Part shown: piece after piece, positions 1 to 9,300 of the stretch
Position numbering within the stretch: position 1 is the stretch's first letter
Layout: each line of letters starts with the position of its first letter
Origin: Thermoguttaceae bacterium
GTDB taxonomy: Bacteria; Planctomycetota; Planctomycetia; Pirellulales; Thermoguttaceae
Direction of reading: 5' to 3'
DNA length: 64,000 bases
NCBI GenBank assembly: GCA_017408405.1
Contig: JAFQUP010000048.1
Location: 1 to 64,000 of the forward strand
Notes under the pieces: generated by a model
Seen by the model: only the letters and a program-made list of their open reading frames with translations
Databases searched by the model: none
What the model was told of the DNA's origin: nothing
Made by a program: the position numbers and the translations under genes

Positions 1-1
1 T

Positions 2-1291
2 CCCAGGGACTGGCAGACGGAAGAGTCTGGATTCGTTCATCCTCCGGCGGATGAAGACGGACGGATCGACTATTTCGCGGTACTGACGGCAGAGTACGAG
101 CCAGCGTTTAAGGTTCCGGAAGAAAACGGTTTCCGCCTCCTTCTCGAATATTTCTCGCCGGATGTTTTGGGAACACATTATGCCAGCAGGAAGCGTCTGG
201 GAGTTTCTGAGGAGATCCAGCCGGTCGGGAAATTTCAGCCTCCTTACCGATTTTGGAAGGAAAAAATCAAGGAAATGGAGGAGCAGTACGCCTCCCGGTA
301 CGATGAAGAAGAGACGGATCCGCTCGATCTGGATCAGATTTCCGAAATAGACCTGGAAGCAGAGAAGTACCTTAAATTCAATCTTGCGCAGCCGTGGAAA
401 TCGGAAGAGTATCCGCTGGCGGCAGAGTATCTTCAGGAGTATGGAAGCGCACTGGATGTCATCGTGCGTGCCGTCGAGAAACCGTACCTGATGCCGTGCC
501 TGGAAAATTTCTGGAATGAGCCGGAATTGACGCTGAATGAAATTGGAGACCTCACGGATCTTGGGCTGCTCTTCATTGCCTCGGAAGGGCTTCTTCTGCG
601 TACCGGCTGCTATCTGGGCGCGGGAAACCGGGAACTCGCCATTCGTGACTCGCTCGCGCTTTGCCGTTTGGGGATCCATCTCCAGAAAACGCATTTCTTC
701 CGCGATATTGAAGCAGGGATCAAGGCAGAAAGTCACGGACGCGCTCAGCTGGAACGGATCCTTTCCATCCCGGACCTTTCGCCGAAGGAGCGTGAATCCC
801 TGAAAAACGGCATCGCGGCACTGCCGGAACCTCCGGAGTTTTCGCGGATCCTTCACCGCTGCCAGTTTCCGGTATGGGCTTTGATCCAAAAGCAGTTTGG
901 GAACCGGGATCCAGTCCTTCAGCGGCAGATGAACCGTCTTCTTCGCGACGTCAAGGAGCTGGCGAACGCGGAAACGGACGCGGAAAATGAACGGATGATG
1001 GACCGCATCATGAAAAAAATGGTCCTGTTCGGTAGCATTCCCTACCCCGATAATGGAACCTGGATGATGTTCCTGAGCAGATCCGGACGCGCGGAACTTT
1101 TTTACTCCGGGATTTCGACCTTACTTTATCGAGATCTCAGTCAGCTTGGAGAGAATTGGTTTGAGCTGCGCGGGAACCGGAAAAGCCTCCTCCTTAAACT
1201 GAAAGAAAACGGCAGCGAAGTGAAAAAAAACGTTGACGCGGAAGGGGGCAAAGACGTGAAAGACGCCGAAGGTGCGGAAAAAGTCGAGTGA
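2..1291 (+). CDS. Hypothetical protein, 5'-truncated by the window edge
   Basis: The reading frame is open from base 2 without a stop, so the visible 429 residues are the C-terminal part of a longer protein. A TTG at 167 has no ribosome binding site and is probably internal. The protein is mostly helical and charged, with no catalytic motif that I recognise. The middle (GNRELAIRDSLALCRLG and following) looks like helical repeats of the kind seen in large planctomycete-specific hypotheticals. The C-terminus is a Lys/Glu/Asp-rich tail (KDVKDAEGAEKVE). A strong hairpin follows 55 bp downstream. No function can be assigned. Confidence 0.75.
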   Translation, partial: PRDWQTEESGFVHPPADEDGRIDYFAVLTAEYEPAFKVPEENGFRLLLEYFSPDVLGTHYASRKRLGVSEEIQPVGKFQPPYRFWKEKIKEMEEQYASRYDEEETDPLDLDQISEIDLEAEKYLKFNLAQPWKSEEYPLAAEYLQEYGSALDVIVRAVEKPYLMPCLENFWNEPELTLNEIGDLTDLGLLFIASEGLLLRTGCYLGAGNRELAIRDSLALCRLGIHLQKTHFFRDIEAGIKAESHGRAQLERILSIPDLSPKERESLKNGIAALPEPPEFSRILHRCQFPVWALIQKQFGNRDPVLQRQMNRLLRDVKELANAETDAENERMMDRIMKKMVLFGSIPYPDNGTWMMFLSRSGRAELFYSGISTLLYRDLSQLGENWFELRGNRKSLLLKLKENGSEVKKNVDAEGGKDVKDAEGAEKVE

Positions 1292-1346
1292 GAAACGGAA
1301 TCAGAAAGCGAGTTTTAATCGAATTTTTAGCGGTTTTTTAATGAGA

Positions 1347-1382
1347 CATCCCGCGCTGTCAGAAATTCGGCGGCGCGGGATG
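1347..1382 (+). terminator. Hairpin terminator after the first gene
   Basis: A perfect 10-bp inverted repeat, CATCCCGCGC (1347-1356) and GCGCGGGATG (1373-1382), encloses a 16-nt loop and is followed by AAATTTTC. It lies 56 bp past the stop of the upstream plus-strand gene, which suits a terminator, although the U-tract is weak. Confidence 0.55.
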
Positions 1383-1409
1383 AAATTTTCGCGGATCGTT
1401 TAAGGATAA

Positions 1410-1477
1410 GAAACCTTCCGCCAGAACCTTTCGCGAATAATCGCTTTCCATTAAGAAAAACGGTTTGGGAAGGTTCC
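1410..1477 (-). terminator. Long hairpin downstream of fusA
   Basis: GAAACCTTCC (1410-1419) and GGAAGGTTCC (1468-1477) pair at 9 of 10 positions around a long loop. It sits 75 bp beyond the fusA stop on the minus strand, so it may end that transcript. Its right arm (TTTGGGAAGGTTCC) resembles the arms of the dispersed palindromic element described elsewhere, so it could be a degenerate copy of that instead. Confidence 0.3.
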
Positions 1478-1551
1478 TGAAGCGAACTGGTCAGAGAATC
1501 ATTTCTGAATCCCTCTATCCAAAAATCGCGACGATTACCCTATTCCGGAAA

Positions 1552-3654
1552 TCATTTTCCCTGAAGCTGCTTTTTGCGTTCCAGGATAACCTCTTCCTGA
1601 AGATACGCCGGCAGCGGTTTATATCGCGAGAACATCAAAAGGAACGTTCCCTGGCCCTGGGTAATGCTTCGCAAATCCGTCATGTAGCCGAAAGTCTCAG
1701 AAAGCGGCACTTCCCCCTCAATGCGGACGGACCCCTGAATCATCTCCGTATTCACGATAACTCCGCGGCGCTGGGAAAGATCTCCCACGACGGAACCCTG
1801 GAAATTTTGCGGGCACTCAATCGCGATCTTCATCATCGGCTCAAGCAGGCATGGTTTGGTTTTCGGAAAATACTCGCGAATGGTCGTCTGTGCGCAAATC
1901 TGGAAAGACATATCCGAACTGTCCACTTCATGGTACGAGCCATCATTCACGACGTAGTGCATATTGACAATCGGGAACCCGGCAACCGGTCCTTTGTCCA
2001 AAGACTTCCGCACCCCCTTCTCGATCGCCGGAATGTACTGGCGCGGAATGCGTCCGCCGACAATGTGCTCTTCAAAGAGGAAGAATTCATCCGTTCCCTC
2101 TTCCGGCAGGGGACGAATTTCCCCTACGATGTGCGCGAACTGCCCGGAACCGCCAGTCTGCTTTTTGTAGCGGTAATCGAAAGAGAATGGCTGCGTGGGA
2201 GCCTCACGATAGTTTACCCGCGGGTTACTCACGTCCACCGCCACTTTATACTCGCGGCGAATCCGCTCGATATAGACCTCAAGATGAAGCTCGCCCATTC
2301 CGGACATGATCGTTTCAGAAGTCTCTTTGTCGCTCGTAATGACCAAAGTCGGGTCCTCTCGCCGGAACCGCTGGAGCGCTTTCCCAAGTTTATTCGCGTC
2401 ACCGCGTTCTTTTGGGCTGATCGCGACCTGAATAACCGGGTCCGGCACGTACATACTCTGGAGAGTGCAGTACGGATACTCACTGCAGAACGTATCGCCC
2501 GACGCGCAGTCAAGTCCCATAATCGCGACGATTTCACCCGCGCCCGCTTCTTCAATTTCCATTCTGTCTTCGGCGTGAATGCGCACGATTCTCCCGAAAC
2601 GCTCCCGGGAACCAGTACGCTGGTTAAAATACTGCTCGCCCTTCTTAAATTTTCCCTGGTAAATTCTCATGAAAACGAGCGTGCCGTACGGATCTTCCAC
2701 GATTTTGAACGCCATGGCAACCATCGGAAGAGAGGAATCCGGAACGAGCGCGATTTCTTTGTGCGGCTCCTCAAATTCCAGCGCGGTCGGCGTAACGTCC
2801 GTGGGCGAAGGAAGATAGGAGACGATCGCGTCCAATAGCGGCTGAATTCCTTTATTTTTGAACGCGGTACCCATGAAAACGGGGGTCATCAATCCCGCCT
2901 GCGTCGCGGTTTTGACGATGGAACAGATGGTCTCTTCCTTAATCTGATCTTCTTCTCCGCTGAGCAGGATTTCAAGAATTTCGTCGCTGAACATCGAGAG
3001 AGCTTCCAGCATCTGCGAACGATATTCCTCCACGACACTTTTCAGTTCCTCGGGGCAGGGCTCACGGCGAATTTTTTCGCCATTCGCGCCGTCAAAATAA
3101 ATCGCTTCGCGCGTGATGAGATCCACGACGCCCTGGAAATCATGCTCTTTGCCAATTGGATACTGCATCATGACCGGATTGCAGGCGAGGCGTTCGCGGA
3201 GTTGACGCACGACTTCGAATGGGTTCGCTCCGGTTCGGTCCATTTTATTGATGAAAGCCAGCCTTGGAACACGATACCGGCGCATCTGACGGTCAATCGT
3301 CAGGGACTGCGGCTGAACGCCGCCAACGGCGCACAAAACGAGAACCGCGCCATCCAAAACACGCAAAGAACGCTCAACTTCAACCGTAAAGTCAACGTGG
3401 CCGGGGGTATCGATAAGATTAATCTGGCGTTCCTTCCAATGGACCGTCGTGGCAGCGCTCTGAATGGTAATGCCGCGTTCACGCTCAAGGTCCATGGAGT
3501 CCATTGTCGCTCCAGCCCCTTCGGCAACTTCATGCATACGGTGAATTCGGCCAGCATAAAAAAGAATGCGTTCACTAAGTGTCGTCTTGCCTGAGTCAAT
3601 ATGCGCCGCGATTCCAATATTACGGATGATGGAAACAGGATTTTTATCCGCCAC
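1552..3654 (-). CDS. fusA: Translation elongation factor G (mtEFG1-like)
   Basis: GTPase that drives tRNA/mRNA translocation on the ribosome. The 700 residues match the full EF-G length. GTPase motifs are G1 AHIDSGKTT (17-25), G2 RGITI (60-64), G3 DTPGH (82-86) and G4 NKMD (136-139), followed by domains II-V. The start is GTG (MADKNP). The G1 loop has Ser where most bacterial EF-G has Ala, and the run GATMDSMDLERERGITIQSA closely follows mitochondrial EFG1. This agrees with the known grouping of one planctomycete/spirochaete EF-G class with mtEFG1. The gene is monocistronic, with its own promoter and no rpsL/rpsG/tuf neighbours, so it is probably one of several EF-G paralogues. Confidence 0.96.
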   Translation of the reverse strand: MADKNPVSIIRNIGIAAHIDSGKTTLSERILFYAGRIHRMHEVAEGAGATMDSMDLERERGITIQSAATTVHWKERQINLIDTPGHVDFTVEVERSLRVLDGAVLVLCAVGGVQPQSLTIDRQMRRYRVPRLAFINKMDRTGANPFEVVRQLRERLACNPVMMQYPIGKEHDFQGVVDLITREAIYFDGANGEKIRREPCPEELKSVVEEYRSQMLEALSMFSDEILEILLSGEEDQIKEETICSIVKTATQAGLMTPVFMGTAFKNKGIQPLLDAIVSYLPSPTDVTPTALEFEEPHKEIALVPDSSLPMVAMAFKIVEDPYGTLVFMRIYQGKFKKGEQYFNQRTGSRERFGRIVRIHAEDRMEIEEAGAGEIVAIMGLDCASGDTFCSEYPYCTLQSMYVPDPVIQVAISPKERGDANKLGKALQRFRREDPTLVITSDKETSETIMSGMGELHLEVYIERIRREYKVAVDVSNPRVNYREAPTQPFSFDYRYKKQTGGSGQFAHIVGEIRPLPEEGTDEFFLFEEHIVGGRIPRQYIPAIEKGVRKSLDKGPVAGFPIVNMHYVVNDGSYHEVDSSDMSFQICAQTTIREYFPKTKPCLLEPMMKIAIECPQNFQGSVVGDLSQRRGVIVNTEMIQGSVRIEGEVPLSETFGYMTDLRSITQGQGTFLLMFSRYKPLPAYLQEEVILERKKQLQGK

Positions 3655-3714
3655 GTTAAACCAACTTTCTGATTAAATAAAGGAGAAAAGGAAAAATAAA
3701 AAAACTCAACTTTT

Positions 3715-3742
3715 ATTTTACCAGATAAAAAGATTTTGTCAA
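3715..3742 (-). promoter_or_regulatory. Sigma-70-type promoter of fusA
   Basis: On the minus strand, TTGACA (3742-3737) and TAAAAT (3720-3715) are separated by 16 bp and lie about 60 bp upstream of the GTG start of fusA. Confidence 0.7.
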
Positions 3743-4044
3743 GTATCCTTCTGGTTTTTAAACGACAAAACTTCATAAAATAAACGGTTTGAGTTTCAAA
3801 GAAGCACTTCACGGAAAAATTTCCGGCAAAAATTTTCCTCAAAACTCACCCGGTTCGTGAAAATCGGGAATCAAAAATTGGTACCGTTTCCGTATTCCAG
3901 TCAGATTTCGATCATCGAAAAAATATTCCGCACTGCCATTCGGAGCGGAAAACACTTCCCCGAACCAGGCCGTACGGACAGAAATCGCTGAAAAAATCCC
4001 TGCTTTCCCGAACTCAGGCAGGAATTAGGGAAAGAGATTGTTTT
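3743..4044. other. Intergenic region without a gene
   Basis: About 300 bp between the fusA promoter and the MoxR stop. I see no coding frame of quality. A short imperfect hairpin near 3998-4022 (CCCTG/CAGG arms) could end the MoxR transcript. Confidence 0.5.
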
Positions 4045-5070
4045 CTACTGAAACATTCTTTTAAACCTTGGATCATTCAGGAGTTCATCTTCTCGTTCCG
4101 GCGTGCAGTCCAAGAGCCGCTGAATAATCTGATCCGTAACGATTCCCTCACTCTCCGCGGTGAAATTCAGCGCGATACGGTGACGCAAAACGGGAAAGGC
4201 GAGTGTTTTGACATCTTCCGTCGTCACGTGATTTCTTCCGTGAATCAAAGCGCGGGCTTTCGCGCCCAGAATCAGGTACTGAACGGCACGCGGTCCAGCA
4301 CCCCATGAAAGGTTTTCATTCACAAAATCCGGAACTCCCGGCTCGCCAATGCGCGTTTGCCGAACCAGTGAAAGGGCGTAACGGATTAAATGCTCCGAAA
4401 CAGGAATTTCACGTACCATGTTCTGAATCGCCAGAATCTCCTCAACTCCAAGAACCGCGCTAATTTCCGTGCTGCCGACGGAGGTCGTTCGGCGCACAAC
4501 CTCAAATTCTTCGTTCCAGGTTGGATATTTTACGAGAATTTTAAACATGAAACGGTCCTGCTGGGCTTCCGGCAGGGAATAGGTTCCCTCCTGCTCAATT
4601 GGATTCTGTGTTGCCAGCACGAAAAAGGGGACCGGCAGCAAATGGCGCGTACGGCCGACAGAAACCTGCTTTTCCTGCATTGCTTCCAGAAGCGCGGCCT
4701 GGGTCTTTGGCGGAGTCCGGTTAATTTCATCCGCCAAAACCACGTTCGCGAAAAGAGGTCCTTCAATAAATCGGTAGTCACGTCTCCCGGAACCGCGATC
4801 TTCCTCAATAATGTCCGCCCCCGTGATGTCTCCCGGCATCAGGTCCGGCGTAAACTGAATACGATTAAAGGAAAGAGCCATCGTTTTGCTCAGAGTACTG
4901 ATCAAGAGGGTTTTAGCCAAACCGGGAACGCCTTCCAGAATGACGTGCCCCTGGCAAAAAAGGGCAATCGTCAATTCCTCAATGACATTTTCCTGTCCGA
5001 CAATGACCTGGGCCAGCTGCTCCTGAATCTGCGTGCGGAGAGCACTAATCTCCTGAATCGTCATTTCCAT
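4045..5070 (-). CDS. MoxR-family AAA+ ATPase
   Basis: Chaperone-like AAA+ ATPase of the MoxR/RavA group, 341 residues. Walker A is GVPGLAKT (about 47-54) and Walker B with the following DEIN is VVLADEIN (about 110-117); the [21 protein letters not shown] stretch (sensor 1 region) is classical for MoxR. I place the start at 5070 (MEMTIQE) because AAAGAGAG lies 6-9 nt upstream; an ATG six codons earlier has no such site. It lies 176 bp downstream of the toroid protein on the same strand. The usual DUF58 and BatA partners do not follow it here, so its client is unclear; a VWA membrane protein sits 35 kb away. Confidence 0.93.
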   Translation of the reverse strand: MEMTIQEISALRTQIQEQLAQVIVGQENVIEELTIALFCQGHVILEGVPGLAKTLLISTLSKTMALSFNRIQFTPDLMPGDITGADIIEEDRGSGRRDYRFIEGPLFANVVLADEINRTPPKTQAALLEAMQEKQVSVGRTRHLLPVPFFVLATQNPIEQEGTYSLPEAQQDRFMFKILVKYPTWNEEFEVVRRTTSVGSTEISAVLGVEEILAIQNMVREIPVSEHLIRYALSLVRQTRIGEPGVPDFVNENLSWGAGPRAVQYLILGAKARALIHGRNHVTTEDVKTLAFPVLRHRIALNFTAESEGIVTDQIIQRLLDCTPEREDELLNDPRFKRMFQ

Positions 5071-5246
5071 TGAATTTCTCTCTTTCATATCTTCAAAATT
5101 TAAAGTCCTGAATTTCAGCGGACTTTCGGTTTATTAATATTTTCGGAGTTTCGGAACCGCGGATTCACTCATTTGTTCCAGTGTTTCGGAAAACTCCCGT
5201 GATTCTCACGGATTGGGAAATTTTATTTTTATTCCCTCCTCTTTTT

Positions 5247-6308
5247 TTATCTTTGAAAAATCGGCAAAGAGGCGTTTTCCAGTTGAAGAATAATCAAATT
5301 ATTCGCCGTCGTGTAGACGTTTCCGACAAATCCCTGAGACCAGCCGCCTGAAGGATCCGCTTCGCGAACGAGTTTGAGCGCAATTTCCCGATAATACTTT
5401 TTCCATTCCTCACCGCCCGTTCGATATTTGACCTGCGAATAGTAAAAATGCGCGTAGTGCCAAAAACCCAAGGCCGTTCCGCTAATATCATCAAGATTTT
5501 TCCGGCAAAATTCCATCATAGGAGGAACGTTTTCGTCATCATATTCGCCCGCGGAATAAAGTGAGGCGATCGCGGCGGCGGTAATTGCCGGTCTTCCAGG
5601 CGGGCCGCTGCTTGAGGAGTAGAAAATACCTCCATCTGAACCGCGGCAGCGGTGAATATACGCGATTGCCCGTTCAATCGTATTTGAAGGAACGGGGATT
5701 CCGGCGTTTCGGCACGCTCGCAGTCCCTGAACCTGAGTAATCGTGGTGGAACCCTCATCGAAATCATTTCCGTCTTTCGCACTTACGTAGCCCCAGCCGC
5801 CCGCTTTTGTCTGCGCGAAAGCGGTAAACTCTACCGCGCGAATCAGGGTTGACTTGATTTCCTCGCGGCGCTGGAGGTCTTCTTCCTCGCCCAAGACCTG
5901 GGCCAGGGCAAGCATCGCGTAGCCGTGTCCGTAAGTGTAGCGCTGATCGCGTTGCGAACCGATCAGGCCATTTGCCCGAGATTGAGCTAAAAGAAAATCA
6001 ACCCCTCGGCGAATTTGGAGTGAGTATTTTCCCTGCATGGTGGTGGAACCTTCCGAGGTCAGCGCGATTACGGCCAAAGCGGTCATTGCCGTTGGATACT
6101 CACCTCCGTTAGCGGTCCAGCGTCCGGAGCGGGTTTGCTGCGCGGCGAGCCACTCCAATCCGCGGTCAACGCATTGCCTGACTTCCATTTTTTCCGCGGA
6201 GGTCAGGCCTTCCTCATTTCCAAGAGTAAATTTTCCTCCCCAAATCAGGATGAAGAAAAAAGCCGCCCACCAAAAAACGTTTCCGTGAAAAAGGACATTT
6301 TGACTCAT
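5247..6308 (-). CDS. Secreted terpenoid-toroid (prenyltransferase/squalene-oxidase repeat) protein
   Basis: 353 residues: N-terminal signal or anchor segment (FWWAAFFFILIWGG, about 12-25), then an alpha/alpha toroid built from repeats of the type GLEWLAAQQTRSGRW, FTAFAQTKAGGWGY and ADPSGGWSQGF. These repeats are shared with squalene cyclases and complement-like proteins, but the DXDD motif of a cyclase is absent. I therefore read it as a non-enzymatic toroid, as is common in planctomycete MoxR loci. Its ATG overlaps the stop of the preceding giant gene (ATGA), with AGGAGGT placed six bases upstream, so the two are translationally coupled. Confidence 0.85.
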   Translation of the reverse strand: MSQNVLFHGNVFWWAAFFFILIWGGKFTLGNEEGLTSAEKMEVRQCVDRGLEWLAAQQTRSGRWTANGGEYPTAMTALAVIALTSEGSTTMQGKYSLQIRRGVDFLLAQSRANGLIGSQRDQRYTYGHGYAMLALAQVLGEEEDLQRREEIKSTLIRAVEFTAFAQTKAGGWGYVSAKDGNDFDEGSTTITQVQGLRACRNAGIPVPSNTIERAIAYIHRCRGSDGGIFYSSSSGPPGRPAITAAAIASLYSAGEYDDENVPPMMEFCRKNLDDISGTALGFWHYAHFYYSQVKYRTGGEEWKKYYREIALKLVREADPSGGWSQGFVGNVYTTANNLIILQLENASLPIFQR

Positions 6309-9300
6309 GAATTTACCTCCTTTTTTTCTTTATTGGGAGCGTTTTCATTTTCTCCTTCTTTTTCTTCTTCGGGCAGTGGACCTCCGTGACGTTTATTTTC
6401 CGCCTCCAGTTTATCCTTCAGCTCCTGAATGGCTTTGCTCTCCTTTTCAAGGTAATCGCGATGAACTTTCGATTCCATCTCATGAGCGGAGGATCGCTCG
6501 GCAAAGTATTTTTTTTCGTCCTCCGTAGGGTCTTTTTTTTGTTCAAAAGCCTTTTTCTCCGCTTCAAAACTGCGTTCTTTGGCCAGTAGGAAAGAGCTCG
6601 AGGATTTCAATTCCGCTTCCCTCCGCTTAATCTGCTCGCCGAGTAACGCGCGAGAATCACTCAAAACAGCATGATTTTCCGCGTATGGCTCATCTGAGAA
6701 CGAAAATTTCAAAGTCATTCCCGTGAGAACCATTTGCGCTTCTTTCTTCGCGGGATCTCCCTCCATGAAAAGAATGAGCATTTGCGGTGATTTGGCATCG
6801 TAAATGATTCTCCCATTTCGCTGATCAAAGAAACGCCAGGCGGCCGATTGGTCTTTTTGCCTTGAGTGACTCGCGCCGGAGGTCTCCAGGTGTCCCAAAC
6901 CAATGAGCGGAATTCCGGATGGGATATTTTTCAGGAAGTACGATTTTTGAATGAAACGCGAATTTTTCCAAAGCGGTTTTCCTTTGTCGTCAAAATGACA
7001 AAGCAGCGCGTGATTCAGCGGAAAGCTGTCTTCATCGAGCGGAGAATATTCCGTAAGAATATCCTGTTCCGCCGTTTGTTGCTGAGTTTCACCTTCATCT
7101 TTTTCGGGCGATTTCTGCGAGGAAATGCCCGACTCGCCTGAACTTCGCGAGTCGCCGCTTACGCCGGCATCAGAATCCTCTTTGTCTTTTTCTGAATCAT
7201 TCTTTTCGTCGTTCGCGTCAGGGGTTTGTTCTGGATTTTCTTTTTGCTCCATTTCCTGGGTTGACTCGGATGATTCCTCGTCAAGCGGAGCGCTTTCTTC
7301 CTCCATTGGTTCATAGTACTCGTCATGCCCTAAAATGAGCGTAAACGCGCCATTTTTACCTGGAATCAGATCCAGCTCAACCATATCCCCCGGTTTCCAG
7401 TCAGGAAGAGTCTTTCGTTCTCCTTCCGGAAAGTCATTCGCGTCCGGTTCAGGAAATTCAACGGAGAAAGATTCGCCTCTTTCCAGATCAAAAATTTCGA
7501 CCTGGTGTTTCCAGTTCACGACGGCCAGTTTTTTTACCGACTCAAAGTACTTTCCTCCCGAAAGATAGCAGGGGATTTTTTCCTTACTGATTCGTGGATT
7601 CCAGGCAATAAACCACTCGAATTTTTGAGCCTCAAAGTCAAATTTTCCAAATCCAAGCTCTTTGTCCGCGAGAAGGAGACAATCGTCCGAAATCTGAACA
7701 AAGTCTAACGATGGACATTCAAGAAAATCCACGATTCTCCCGGTGGATGAGTCAAATCGCGGAATGCGGTTTGCCAATCTTCTCTCGTGGAACTTTAATT
7801 TCTCATTATCGTGTCCCAAATTTTTCAAAGCCTCGGTCAATTCTCCGGGAGAGATACCGCGTAAAGTCTCAAACGGCATAAAATTTTCCGGAATTTCAGG
7901 CGTTTTCTTCCCATCACGCTCATCCTCCCGTTTTTCATCCATTGTTTCCGGGAGTTCATTGATCACTCCAAATGAGTTTTCTTCCTGATTCACGCAGAAT
8001 GGAACCCAAGTTTCTCGGTCGCTCCCCTGGTTTCGGAACAAAATGAATTTTCCGTTCTTTTCCCAAAAAGTGCTTGCCATTAAATCATTTCCAAGATTGC
8101 CCGCGTAACCTCCGCGAACGTTCAATTTTGGAAAATTCCAAAGGTTCAAATGATTTCCATGTTCAATCGCTCTTCTGGAGCCGTCTGAAAATTGAAGCAG
8201 CGTAAAAGGTTTTCCCGCCGTGAAATCTACCAACTCAAATCCATGATCTTCGAGAATTGGCAAATTTTCTTTCTCAATCTGTTTCATCATTGGGTAAAGA
8301 TACGGTTCAAGGACCCGTTTTACGGAAAAACGCGGATGCGTACTTCCCATGCTGAAAAGCGGTTCATTCGGTTCGGTTTGGGGAGAAACAGGAAGAATCT
8401 GAGGGGAATAAAGAGAAAGAGCCTTGGATGAGCGAAGGAATGACGTTCCCTGGAGTTTCAGCCAATTAGTCTGCTGCGAAGTTCTCCAAATCGAAAGTCT
8501 TTGATTCGGGGCCCAAATCGAAATGTTTCCGGCTGCTTCCGCCTCTCCTCCCAGGCTCATTCTGAACAGATTTCGTCCGAGCGTATCTTCACCCCACAAA
8601 ACCTCAGGGGCACTTTTACCGCGAAAAACGATATCCTCAAATGGACTGTTCATGGAGAAATGATGAGAAGAATAGCGCGTCGACAGTGAAAAAGACGGCT
8701 CATCTTCCGCGGAGTTTTTCTCCTTCGTCACGATGATTTTTCCGACTGGAAACTCCAAAAGTTCCGGATCCAGGATTTTCCGAATTGGATTGTCCTCGGA
8801 AAGGCCAAGACGCCATTCTTTCGCGGTTTTTCCATCCAATACTTTTTCTGCGGGATATTTTCTTTCGAGATGCCGCACGTAAAGAGCCGCCCGGCCATAA
8901 TCCTCCATCTCTTCAAAAATTCCAGCCAAGCTCGCCGCGGCTTTCGCCGGATCACTCTCTGTTTCCCCAATAAAGGCCTCAATCGCCGGAATATTCTCGC
9001 GCGATTTCACGAGCTGAAAATAGTCATCCTCCACCACGGGATTCTTCTGAAAAGCAAACCGAATTCGATATTTCGCCAAATTCTTCTGAAGGTTTTCGCC
9101 CATATCGGAAGAAAAATCCCCTTTTTCCTTTAGCTTTCCGAATTCCTGATGGAGTTTCTCCGCTTCTTCGGCCGACCAAGTCTCCAGCTGGCCGCGAACG
9201 CCATTTTCAGAGGACGAATTTTTCGCGATCCGCGATAAACGTTCGCCGAGCCAGACATCAAAAGACTGAAAAATTTTGAGGTCCTGAAAAACCTTTCGAA

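Noticed and set aside
1465-2838. Long plus-strand open frame across the fusA gene
   Set aside because: Antisense shadow of fusA; low-complexity Arg/His-rich translation without a family motif.
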